Assembly (NCBI GenBank): GCA_014706295.1 | Contig: JACSVZ010000014.1 | Coordinates: 73,070,435 to 73,134,434 of the forward strand | DNA: 64,000 bases | Reading direction: 5' to 3' | Source: Lycocorax pyrrhopterus obiensis | Lineage: Eukaryota > Chordata > Aves > Passeriformes > Paradisaeidae | Made by a program: the position numbers and the translations under genes | In this document: piece by piece, positions 10,281 to 22,380 of the stretch | How positions within the stretch are numbered: position 1 is the first letter of the stretch | How the letters are laid out: each line of letters begins with the position of its first letter | The notes under the pieces: model-generated | Databases searched by the model: none | The model's input: only the letters and a program-made list of their open reading frames with translations | What the model was told of the DNA's origin: nothing

Positions 10281-13200
10281 AATTCTCTCTTTCAAATTTT
10301 GTCAGACACACCAGAAGCCCAGGACATCACATTTCTGAAATGTGAATTCTTCCACAAGGAGAAAGAGGGTCAGGAATATGTCCCATCTCAGCTTTGCCCT
10401 GTTCCAGCTGCTGCTAGGACACTGTGGGATATCATTTTGTTATTTTAACACTCCTCCAAGTCTATACCCATGGCTCTCCTGTGTCCATGGAACATGCAGC
10501 AGCTGTGGAACAGATTCAACTTCCCAGACTCGTCAGGCTGAAATTTTTAATCATGGCTATTAAAGTTTTGTTTTCTTAAGACAAATTGGAATTCCACAGC
10601 CACCCTTTGGGCTCAATATTTTCTGCACTTGGAATCGGGGACTCTGGCTGCTAGACATGGACCCTGTCTGCAGAACAACTTCAAATGCATGAAACAATGG
10701 GTGGAGACTGTTCCCTCCTGTCCTCAACAATACAACAACCAGAAGAAATAAGCCCCTCTGGGGTCAGGGAATAAGAGCTGCTGCTGTACAGGAAGAGAAC
10801 AAGACAAGTGTAAGTGGTTTAAATAGGACTTGCATTAAATGGGATCCTGATACTCAACGTTACGAGGCTGCACTGGTTTTCTCTTGATGAATGAAGTTCT
10901 GTGTGAAAACATATTAGCTTCTAGATATTCCACATAATTATATTCCATATAATGCAGCAACATTCTGGCACCATCCATGTGTGAATTCTGCTCTTCTTTA
11001 GTTACCGCTGATGCTGACTGATATTTAGGAAAAAGGAAGTGGGGAGAGGGATGTAGATGCCAATGGGTCTATTCAAAGAGATGATTGTAGCAAGTAGAAG
11101 TCATTTTTTACTTCTTTACCTAAACTTATGGACACGTGTACTGCACAAAACTCACCTGAATTCTTTCATAGCTCCTGGTTCTCCAAACTCCATTTTCCTT
11201 TCCCTCTAATGACCCTCCTCAGCCCTCTGAGGGTCAGTCACTGCCTTTGCAGCATGACAGACTCAAACGATGAAGTAAGGCCACAAGAGACCCAATTTCA
11301 CTGCTCTCCCAGGATTGTGCACCCCTCAGAGCTGTGCTGGGGTACCAGAGCAAGGAAAGAAGCACCAGCAGCTCACCTCCCAGCTAGGGCAAGGCCTGCC
11401 AGACAGGAAGGAAAAGAAATCCCTCCCTCCCTTCAAACTTGAATGCCTTTGGGTTTCTAGAGCACAACTACCAAAAATAGGCTCTGTGACTCCTGAACAA
11501 CAGCAGACAAAACAAAAGAATGGAAAACTGTTCTTGTTGCTAGTAGGTGGGAAAAAAAAGTCACTCACTACTCTTTATTTTTACTTATTATTTCTGATTT
11601 TTTTAATTTTCATTTTTATTTCACTAACAAATGCACAAAAGGAGCATCTGCTCAGAGAAGGAGCATCTTTAAGTAGCTCCTCTTGTTCAGGATTTTTGTT
11701 AAACTTGCCCTGCTTCAAAAGGTGTTCTCTCAGTGAGCCATAAACCTAAGTACATGGCCTCTCCTGGTACTCTTCCTTGGGAGAAGACATAATTTATATC
11801 TTTATGTCTTATAAGCAGATCAGACAAAAGAAACCCCACGTTTTTCTCATCTAATAACATCAGAATTTTGGGAGTTTTTGCCTTCTTTATTCAGGCAGGA
11901 AAGTTTGAATTTCACAGTCCCCCCCAAAAAAAGCTGAAAAAAACTTTCCAGGTGAGTACAAGCGTATGTATCTTTCACCAGTATTTTAACTTCAGCCATA
12001 CTTCCCCTGCTATATTTTCAAACAAAAACAATGACTGAATGCAATGTCTCATCAATTTTAAATTTTTTCTCCCCCTCAAAATATTTCATGCACATTCATC
12101 CAAGCTGAACTGCTCCCAAAAGAAAATCTCCATTTCCACATATCAAATGATCTTTCCTAAATCCACCACTGGTTTATTGATGTAGATAACTCTCCCTACC
12201 CTTCTTGTCAGCACAGACCAATGACCAAGTCAGAGTCTTCCCCATGCTAACCCTGCTGCAGCATTTGTGAACCGTCTGCAGGGAGAGGAAGAAGGAAGAG
12301 TGACCACAGCTGTTAAGAGATTTTGTGTTCCCCTCTCCTTAGCCACGCGATGTTCACCCCAAATCTCAGAATCAGCTGTTGGACCCACAGGACAATTCAT
12401 TCCTTGCTTGCGTCATCCTCTTTGGAACAGGGATGCTGAGTGAGACACGGACACCAGGATTAGAAAAGCTGTTGAATAAACTAAAGTGCTTAAGTGGAGT
12501 GAGGAATGACTCCTGCAGTCAGAGAGACTCCAATAAAGTGTTAATTTCAGTAAATTCCAAGCCCCTTGAATGGATAAGGATTGTTCATCACAGTCTCACA
12601 AGAACAGGGTTGGATAGGTAGAGTGCAATACATATGCAAAGATTTTATCTCTCCTTACTTTGATAATACACTCATTGTCAGTGATGGAGCTCCCATAACT
12701 TCCCAAAGGAAAAGTCAAAAGTCCTCTTCTGGAGGGGAACACTCAAATCAGAGTCGGAAATTTTCCAACCTGACTTTTTCCTTTAGACAGGTGTCTTATT
12801 CCATGAGATCAGCATGCTCCCTCAGAACATTTTATTTCATCAAATGCTTTGAAGGAAAGCAGTTGCCTGGTTCCAGGCCAGTGTTCCAGCTGGCCCAGCA
12901 GCCCACCCTACAGACAGGCAGGACAGGAGCCACAGGATTCGGGGCTTCTCCACTCTGCCCACAGACAGCCTAAATTTGCAACCTAAATCTCTTGTTTGCA
13001 CAGCAAAAACCACCCAGGTACCTGTGGCCAGGGCTGAGGGGCCTCGTGCTGCATCAATGTTGTTTTGAAAACAGGTGGAAGGAAATGTTCCATCCATGAG
13101 AAGTTGTAAATGTTTATGCCAACACACAGGTATTTCATTTTTTTGAATTTCCCACAGGCCAGACACATTAAATGCCATCTGACTCTATACCACCAGATGC

Positions 13201-13978
13201 AGCCATCACTGGGTTTGTGTTGTGAGATATAAATACATTAAATTTATAGGAGGTAATGGGCATCACATTTACCAAAGGCTCCAAGTGTCCTGTAAAATGC
13301 AGGAGAGAGACACACATGGACCTGTACAGACAAAGTCTAACTGAGCAGGATTCCTCTTTAATACACACCAAGCAAACAAAGATGATATATAAAAAAAGAG
13401 AGAATTACTCAGAATTGTTTATTTAATAAACCTTAGAGAGAGAGAACCACCTTGCTCAAAAGGAGTGAATTATTAGCAACATAAAAGTCATCCAGGAAAA
13501 TGTCTTGGCTGAGCCTGTGGTTTTTAGAGCTGTACTTCAGGCCCTTCAAAGAGGAATCCCATGAGTGCTGAGCAACAGCTGTAATGAAATCTGAGCAAGT
13601 GGAAACCTTCTATCAGAGGGTCTAGAGTAGCTCAGAAGTAAAAGGACACAGAAATACAAACATTTCTCCTGTCTTCCAGCTGCAGTCGTTACTGGGCAGT
13701 AAATAATGGCGTAATTAACAAAACGTAAATGGGGTTCAGCACGAGAAAGTAATTGCTCCTTCACCTAAGGCAGGCTTTAAATTATACACTTCCTGGTAAA
13801 TGGGAGCAGGAATCAGGGCTCCTCCATTACCTGAAGAGAATCAGGGAGGCCTTTTTGCCCCCACAGCTCACTCTCAGGGATATGTATCACCTTTGCTATT
13901 CTCCTGCTTTAAGAGAACAGAAAGTATCAAAGAAGAAAGGAAAAATCTGCAGCTTTCCTCCTACCAGGTATTTAAATA
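10281..13978. other. Intergenic, no gene recognised
   Basis: No repeat family or coding exon is recognised. The open frames (up to 142 codons at 11315-11743) are low-complexity or featureless. Confidence 0.5.
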
Positions 13979-14012
13979 GAGTCATAGAATCATTAAGGTT
14001 GGGAAGACCAAA
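13979..14012 (-). mobile_element. CR1 3' terminal scrap
   Basis: AGTCATAGAATCATTAAGG followed by TTGGGAAGACC is the extreme 3' end of a CR1 in minus orientation; only about 34 bp is recognisable. Confidence 0.65.
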
Positions 14013-17000
14013 TACTTGCAAGGTGAAGGAAAGCTTTGTAATAGGAAGTGCTCATTGCCATGAAAAGCCATAAGCAAGAAACACTGCTGGGAAATTCAGG
14101 ATGTACCGATGGATCTTCCGAGCCTACAAACCCTCCAGCAAGCTGCAAGGACCAGCATCACAGAAAAACAGGGCTAAAAGGCTCATCTTTTGGAGGGCTA
14201 AAGCCAAGGTAACTGAGAGCAACTCTTATCCTGTAACTGTTAAAGGTACAGTCCAACTCAGCTGCACTGTGCTCTAGAAATCACACACAACCACCACCAT
14301 GAAGGGGCTCAGCTGTAGATTTCTGCTAAATTATTAAGATAAATTGAAGCTATCTAAAAGAGAGATTCCTCTATAAAGTATTTCCGTTGAGTGCCTCCAA
14401 AGAGGGATCTCAAGCAAAGAAACCCCTGGGCACTCATATCCTCACAACCCAATTTCTCCACCCCTTCCACGATTGTTTTGACCAGAGGTGATAATTAAGT
14501 CTGGAGTCTTCCCATCCTTCACTGGGCCCTTCCACTGTCTCTGTTTGGGTGGTTTGTTCTTTTACTTCTAAGGTGGCAGCTTCTCTTAAAGAATGTGGCT
14601 TCCACATCCTCTGGCTTGAGCAGCTCTGGGGCCTTTCTGTTGACAAGATAAAAGTCCACCATCACTGGGTGAAAGTTCACTGCCTGCAGCCCGAGGCTTG
14701 GGCAAAGTTAGCTCCTGCTGGTGAGCAAGTTATGCTGAACAAGTTCCACGTAACTGCTAAAAATGTTATATATAAGTGCAAACCAAGTCCTGCCTAAGTA
14801 GTGCACCAAAATCACAAACAACTGAATAAAACATTGACAGACTTGGAAAATAAATTGCCCCAAATCTGAGGCCACAAGAAAGGCAGAGACCAGAAATGCC
14901 TGTGTTGAAAAGAAAGCCTTTGAATTAATAATGTAAGCATACTAGAACATTATTCGTTTTGAACACTGAAGGTGAAAGAACATTTGTTCATCAAAGGTCA
15001 TTCTCCCAGCTAGGGGGGTAGTTTTAAAAACACGTTGGAAAATTTGCCTCAGTATTCATGTTATTTCACCCCTGGGCATCGCTTGCAGTGTAAAGAAATT
15101 AGTCTGGTAACCAATGAGCATCCTGATGTTGAAACGCTCCAGGAAAAGCCAGCATCACTCAAAGTAACAATATCTCACTGCTGGTTCTCACAAGTATTTA
15201 CTCCTTATTAAAAAAAATAAAATTATCCCAGGCAGGACATTGAACAAGCCAGACGGATATAAAAACTACAGATCAGCTGCCAACAGCAGAAAGGGAACTG
15301 CAACTGTGAATCTCGAAGACATCACCTTTGGAAAGAGGAGAAAATTAATGACAGCATTGTTTTAATGGGTGGAGGAGGGTGTGAGCACATGGGAAAGAGG
15401 CTTTTCTGAGAGAAACTGTCGGTGTGAACGGGGCATCCCACGCCCAGCTATGGTTTCACAAGGATTTCTGTGGAGGAAACACAGTCAGAGTGGCTGTGAC
15501 AAAGGACATGGTGAAACAGCTACAGAGAAAGTCTGACTGCCATCCAACCGCATTTCACTATTTCCCTGACTGTCAGTTTCAAAGGAAAGTTAACATCAAG
15601 TAGTTTTTTCCCATTTAGTTTTCTTTAACGGAGGCAATAGTAATCTCCTTGGAATTTGGTGCCTCTCCAATGTTTATCACACCATTTATAATCCAGATTT
15701 CCAACTTGCAGAGGTGTATAATATGAAGCACAACTGTTAAATCATGTTACACTTCTGGCAAGAGATACCATTTATCGTACATGAAAGGAGTCCAGGGGCT
15801 GATTTATTCAAATGATTACATTAGTTACTTAATCTGACCAAAAAGGCAACAAAAAAATCTTTAAACTCTAATAAGGCACACTGTACCAATGTTTCTAATG
15901 CGAATACATACTGAAAGTTATTTTTAAAACTAACGTACTGTACTACTGTGGAGCACGTTTTTCCAAATGTACACTCTATATACTTCGGGGTTTTGCCACT
16001 ATAACTTTATGGAGCATCCTTTACCATCCCAAACGGACAGTTTCTAATACCCCTTTTGCAGAACCAGAATTCTTAAGAAAAACTCTCCCGAGGATCCACC
16101 GAAATAATGCACACTGACAGCTTGGCTGGCCCATGCTGAGTTCTGCATGCTTCCAGCTTCTGGAAGATGGAAGAAGTTGGATGCACACACTGTATATACA
16201 GTAATGTATGCAAATTAATGTGCATACTCTATGTACACTAATAAATGCAGTCACTTGTATATCTGAACATAGCAAAAAATTATATAGTGACTGTCAGAAA
16301 TCCCGTATTGGTCTCATCACAGACAACACTGAGTACTTAGTGCTGTGCAGCCACTCCTGTGTGTAAAGGAGCAGCCTCCTCCCCTGCTCCCCACGGGAAC
16401 AGCTCAATGGCTGCAGGCACATCTTAGCTATTTTGTGGGATCATTACACTATTAATAGAAATAACTCTAATTTTTTTCTTGGTAGTACAGCAGCCTGCCA
16501 GGTGCCCTGCAGTTTTGCCTGGTAACTAGTTAAGGACTGTAATAGTTGGACTGCCCCAGAGCAGGAATTCCAGCACTAAAATATAAAAGAAATCTCCAAA
16601 TCTGAGCTATTTAAACTGCACGTTCCCAAAACTTGTAGTCGCTGGAAGAAGAACAAAGGAAAAAACCATCAACCTAAGCATTCACTGGTGGCATGGGGGT
16701 AGGAGAGGAAGAAACAAGGACCTGAAGAAGTCCACTGACTCATTTTCACCACCAGAGAAGCGCTGCATCACATCCACACACACCTCCAGCCTTCGTGTGT
16801 CCCTGTGGCCAGAATGTCCACAGGTCAGTGGAAGCAGTGAGAGGTGAGCACTGGAAGACATCACAAAGTAGGAAACACAAAACTGAGATATGAAGTGTGT
16901 GGTGTGGAAGAGGGATTGCCTTTGAGGTGGTCCCGGGTGGGCAGCAGCCTGGGGAGGGACCGAGAGGGAATTCAGCTGGACCAGGGGCTCCACGAGGACC

Positions 17001-17334
17001 AAGGGCTTTTTCAGAGTGCAGGCCACATCATATAGCCAAGGGAACTTGCATCCTTCAGGAAGATGCTTCCTGCAACCCAGCAGCAGAAGAAACAACACAA
17101 AACACCAAAATGAGGGTGTAGCCCAGCTTGTTCTGTATAAAATTCTTGTTCTAACAGCCCAAAGGTCAAGGACAGAGGTGCAGCCACGCAGATAAACATG
17201 GAGATGGTAAGACTGTGACACAAGATAACCAAGCTGGTAAGACCACAGGTGAGCCTGTGTGAAGGACAGGCTGGGGTCAGTGGCTGACAGCTCTTTCAAA
17301 GGGTGAAGTCTATTTGTGTGTCTGTTTCATCAAG
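14013..17334. other. Intergenic, contains a 205-codon chance-like open frame
   Basis: No named repeat is seen. The minus-strand frame 16682-17299 (205 codons) is open. It contains a short hydrophobic, Cys/Phe/Leu-rich run, but no conserved motif that I recognise and no splice context. Confidence 0.45.
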
Positions 17335-17577
17335 AGGACAACGGGAAAGGGCCTCAAACTGTGCTAGGGAAGGTTCAGGTTGGACATCAGGAGGAATTTC
17401 TTCACTGAAAGGGTGGTCAGGCATTGGAAAGGACTGCCCAGGGAGGTGGTGACAATAAAAAGGTGTTCAGGGAATGACTGCACGTGGCTCTTGCCTGGGT
17501 AACAAAGTGAGGATCTCTCAAAGGCTGGACTCGATGATACTGGAGGTCTTTCCCAACCTCAGTGACTCTGTGTTTCT
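17335..17577 (+). mobile_element. CR1 3' part
   Basis: A + strand CR1: AAGGTTCAGGTTGGACATCA, AATTTCTTCACTGAAAGGGT, GGAAAGGACTGCCCAGGGAG, and finally GACTCGATGATACTGGAGG and a TGTGTTTCTGTT tail. It matches the CR1 3' coding end and UTR layout with moderate divergence. Confidence 0.85.
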
Positions 17578-18581
17578 GTTTTCAGAGCATCTTTCACCAA
17601 TAGAAGAGCTTGGAAGCTCACAGGCTTCTGTGTGTACTTAAGGTCTGGGTGAGTCCTCCCTGAGATCAGGACTACCAAAGCTTCTGCTCCTCAGCCTTGT
17701 GATGTGGTAGAGGAGTTGGAAACAGCATCCAAATTTCTACACAGTAGGTAACGTTGGGTGCCACGGAGACACAAGGAGAAGAGAATTCATTTAAGAATGA
17801 CAACAAAAAAGTAGCCCATGGTAGCCACTAAGCAATAAAAAACTGTCATGTTGGAAAATAGACCAGTGCTGCAATTTCTCTCACCATACCAGTAGCTGTT
17901 ATGCCTTACAACACTTCTCAGCAAAACCACAATTCCCCTATTATTATAACAAAAGGTATAACAGGGATTACGAAAGTTTAGGAACCACGTGGCAACCTTT
18001 GCTGAGCAGCAGATGCATTTTTACTCGGGATCTACCATTTTCACTGTTGTAGTTATCAAATAGTCACCTCTGCAATAAAACACTTCATGGTAACTGCAGC
18101 AAAGCAGCTGAGGGGAAAGAATTATACAGTCAGGAAATGGCCAATAATCACTGAGGCAGCAGAGGAACCAGATGTTAATATGGGATTGTAAACCTGCTAA
18201 AAGAAATACCCATAGTCATCTCTCTGATGCGAGGGCTGTCTGTGCCAGAAGGAGGTGAACAGGACCACTGTGTGGATTGGAGGCAAACAAAACATGGCTG
18301 GGGTAATAAAGCACATTTTTCTCCGAAATAGATGTGGGGCAGTGCTGCATTGAGAGGTTATCCAAGCCTCACTGCCAGGCTGGAGGAGCTCAGAGCAGGC
18401 TGTACTGGGATGTTCCTTCACTCTCCACTACAAACTAAAGGCTGGAAATTCTCTCTTCAAGAGTTACGAGAAGAGTAGGCAGCCCTCAGTCTTCAAGTTC
18501 TGAGCTTTCCCGGTCTGGGTTTCTCAGGGGAAGGGAAGTGCCATGAGGGAAGCTGCTGTCTAAAGTTTATTCAGTGGCATT
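17578..18581. other. Intergenic, nothing recognised
   Basis: Unique-looking sequence between two CR1 fragments; no exon or repeat seen. Confidence 0.5.
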
Positions 18582-18770
18582 TATAATCATTGAATCATGG
18601 AATCATTAAGGTTGGAGAAGACCTCCAAGATCAAGAAATCCAAGCTTCACCTGAACACCCCCATGTCCACTAAACATTGGCACATCTATTCATTTTTTGA
18701 ACACTTTCAGGGACACTGGCTCCACCACTTCCCTGGGCAGCCTGTTCCAGAGTGACTTGAAGTCATTCTG
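18582..18770 (-). mobile_element. CR1 3' part
   Basis: It starts AATCATTGAATCATGGAATC and TTAAGGTTGGAGAAGACCTCC, then the CCACCACTTCCCTGGGCAGCC block and CTGTTCCAGAGTGACTTGAA. This is a CR1 3' end in minus orientation. Confidence 0.85.
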
Positions 18771-20264
18771 AATTGCTTTTGTAATCATTATTGCGATGGT
18801 TGATGCATAAATGGGGAAAAAAGTCCAGAAAAATAATCACACCTCTTTTATACTTTTGTATTTATTCTCTTATATTTGCGTCCACTTTTTTTCTGAAACA
18901 AGTCCGAAATAAATCAGAAGTACATATTAAAAGTAAAACCAAGTTTGCTAGAGGCAGTGGAAAAAAAAGAAAAGCAAGGTAGCTGGAAAATCTGTGAATG
19001 GTGTCTTGGGAGTAGAATGATGGACAAGAACAGCACACTTTTAAAAGAAAAAGTGCAAAACACATGCAAAAAGCAGGGTCTGTAAGTCCAATTCTCTGTC
19101 TTATGAATTGTTAACCTTGGCAATGAGCAGCTGACTCTCTGTACATTGGATTACGACCAAGTAAAATAATAAGCAGGGTTTCGATCAAACCCTACATGCA
19201 AATAATGCTGAACCAAATACTGAGAGAGATGTACAAACATAATCTATCATTGTGCAAGCTCCTTTCCTTCCCTTTCTTTTTTTTTTTGATTTTCCTTAAG
19301 GTGAATTTAATGCTTATGAATGCCTCCAGATTTATGACCCCAGAGTGCAGTTTTCTGGCTTTTCCCCATACAGGAACAGAGAAAGCATCCAGCATTTAAC
19401 TAATCAGAGTGTAACATCCACCAGTGTGGCTGGAAAACACAGCACAAAGAGCTGCCCAAAGGCCCAGAGACCCAGAGTCCTGTGAACTCTGAAATCACTC
19501 TGCTCCTCCTGCACCACCAGCTCAGGAACTGTTGGAAGAAATAGTGGTTCATTATTGGAAAAAAAATGCTGTAGCTTATGACACTTCAGAGCTGAAACAG
19601 TTGTTGTGGTTGAACATACTTTCAAAAAGAAAATTAAAACGTTGGTTGTTGGCATGTGGAAAAAGAGGCAGAATAAAGCACTGAGGTTTTTCCTGCTGAT
19701 TAATAACCAGAGGAAAGCGCTTAGCTGACACGAGACGTGTTAACAAGATGATCCTGTCTTTAGAATTAACATTACTCAACCAATAACAATTTAATGTGAC
19801 GTTTTGGCCCAGCCATGAAATGAGAGAAGCTCTTGATCAATGATACCATCATCTAAAATAAAGTACAACTTCAATGGCTGTTCGGATCAGAAAGAAACCA
19901 GAAGTTGTGAAAAAAAAGACCAAAGAGTGGTGAATGAAGCAAAAGCACCACGAAGAGTAATGACGTTCCTTGCTGGCAAAAGAAATTCACAATCACCTTC
20001 TGCAGAGGGAACTCTGTGAGGAGCCATGGTCCTTCACGAAAAAAAGGGCAGGGCAGACAGGAGTGAAAAGGAGGTGCTGTAGTTTTAAATAAAGAAAACA
20101 CAAATAAAAATAATGCTGTTTACTGTAAGGAAGGAAAAAAGATCTCCAAATAATGCTTGGGGAAATACTGACGATAAAATGAGAATAAACACCCATGGGG
20201 GCACTGCAGGTACAACTCTGGATAAAAGTAGATGGGGTTTGCGTAGAACACATCTTTATAGATG
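18771..20264. other. Intergenic, nothing recognised
   Basis: AT-rich; only short open frames and a T-run near 19279-19290. Confidence 0.5.
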
Positions 20265-20380
20265 GACTCACAGAACCACAGAATATCCTGAGCTGGGAAG
20301 GTTGCACAAGGATCCGTGAAGTCCCGCTCCTGGCCGTGCACAGGACACCCCAAGAACCAGACCATGAGCCTGATAAAGTT
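20265..20380 (-). mobile_element. CR1 3' end, subfamily with the CTCCTGGCC block
   Basis: ACTCACAGAACCACAGAATA, GAGCTGGGAAGG, CAAGGATCCGTGAAGTCCCG and CTGGCCGTGCACAGGACACC match a CR1 3' UTR variant in minus orientation. Confidence 0.75.
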
Positions 20381-22296
20381 GTGAAAAATATATCAAAGGC
20401 ACTGAGGGCTGAAGGGGGTTAGAAAGGTCCCACAAGCAAGGAAAAGAGTGTACTTCAGGTACTAAAGAAACATAAACGGCACAACACAACGTCTCGACCC
20501 CCTGAAAACAGAAGGTGATGCTTCCTGGCATCACACTGCCTCCGCTGAAAATTTGAAGAATTTGTCCGTTTGTCTGTGCAGTGAGGTCAAACAACTTGAT
20601 ACACTGAAGGATCCCATTTTTAAGGCGTTAGATAGTTTCTGGTATCCGTACAGTCAGCAGGGAATCCAATTACATTTACACATTGCCAGTGGTGTGGACT
20701 AGAAAGATGGACTAGAAAGACTCTCTCTGCTGGCCCACTCCTTGTGCAGCTCCTCAGCCAGACCTTGGTACTTGAACCGTGAGTGATGCTGCCCAAAGCA
20801 ATGAACCCCAGAGCCATGCCAGTGTCCACTATGGCAAATCCTACACCCCTGCCGCATCTCCGCCTTCCTTTGATGCTGCCCCGAACAGCCAGTGAGTGTA
20901 AGCTCATTGTGCTTTCAGCTGTAGGGACTGTAAATTGCAGGAATGAGCCACTATTACAGCAATTATGAAGTGCATTTTGGAAATTATCTTCCTTTTGATA
21001 CAGGCCCTCTCCTGCTGTGACTCAGAGGATGCACAATTGGTGAACCCAGAAGGGTTAATCATCTTAAGGAAGAAATGACAGCTCGTTCTTTGAAAGAAGA
21101 GACAGCTAGTTTCAGCACACTGCTAATCTTTGTGATTTCATGTTACAGCTTTCATTTAAGGCAAGCTATAAAATAGACATCTGAAGAATTATGAAAGAAA
21201 TTATTCTTTTCATAGCTTTAAAATTTCAAAAGAATCTGCAGTGATTCTATAAAACATTTGTTCTGCAGCTTTTCAGAGACGAGAAGCCAAACCAACCTCA
21301 TTACGGACAAAATTATGTAAGTGTGGCACTTAAACCTGTGTTTGGAACGCCAAATAAAAAGTGCATGATGGTGACCTCCAAATAACCCCTGACTTAAATG
21401 CAATCCTTGGTCTCAGCTGCTTTAATAGCTCCATAACTCCAGCACAGCCAAGTTTTCCTCCTGGAGTTTCGTGATGATGTTCATTTATTCTGGGGAAATA
21501 AGCAAGACATCTACAATGACATCATAATTTTTCCAGTGTTGTGCTCTTTGGAGAGTGTCCTAGCAGCTATAGCTAGATGTAAAAAACTTAAATTAAACTC
21601 TGACATGGCTCGTTAGGGAGAAACAGATTTGGTTTTGGTTTATAAGTTGTTTGTTACATTTCCCAAAGAAAAATCACCAAATATAAAACCAGGACTAGCA
21701 AAAAACTCTGGGGAAAGCATGAAGGTTCAGAGCTCCTCAGAGAAGTCCCAAAACTTATCTTAGAGCAGGCAATTTGTCTTGTCGCATATGCTAATCATCA
21801 CTTGACAGATAAATTGAAAAACAGATAAATTGGCAGATAAATTGAAGATCAGTCTTTCCTTTGAGTGAGTTAGTGGCCCAATTGCTATTTTACAGGTTCA
21901 GAACGTTCCACTTGATGTCTAATGCCGAGCATAATTATAACATTTCCGTCCTAATTTGTTGTCAATTTATTTCAAAAAGTGTCCAGCTGACAAACCTGAA
22001 GAGCCTCCTCTAATATTTTCCAGCAGTTTTTGAGGTCACTTTGACTTTTTTAGGGCTTCGCATCTCCCAGCAGTACACGGGCACTGTGAAACCGTCTCCA
22101 GCTGAGATGTCCAACAAGTGTCCCCAGAAAAATGAGGGGAGATTCCTCCTGACCCCTGAATTTCCTCCATGAAATCAATGGTCTCTCATTTCTTACTTTA
22201 AAGACACAGCTAAAAATCCTTCAGAAGGCAGCGGTGTTATGTTACCACTGCCACCTGTACGGGCTGCGCCTAGAAGTGGAGTCATGAAGCTCAGGG
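20381..22296. other. Intergenic; short CAGATAAATTG triplication at 21804-21846
   Basis: CAGATAAATTG occurs three times within about 45 bp near 21804-21846. A 95-codon minus-strand frame (20620-20907) is Gly-rich with a hydrophobic run but is not recognised as a known protein. Nothing else is identified. Confidence 0.45.
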
Positions 22297-22380
22297 TATA
22301 TTATATTAGTTATATTAATTATATTATATTATATTACATTACATTACATTAATTCATTTGTATTAGTATTTTATTTTTAT
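22297..22380. repeat. AT-rich (TATTA/CATTA) microsatellite
   Basis: Pentameric TATAT/TATTA units grade into ACATT repeats and then a T-rich tail. Confidence 0.8.

Noticed and set aside
16682..17299. 205-codon minus-strand open frame with a hydrophobic run
   Set aside because: No domain, no splice context and no family resemblance that I recognise; best taken as chance unless conservation shows otherwise.
20620..20907. Gly-rich 95-codon minus frame with hydrophobic stretch, possibly a decayed exon
   Set aside because: I could not match it to any family. A second frame continues plausibly after about 20780, but this may be coincidence.
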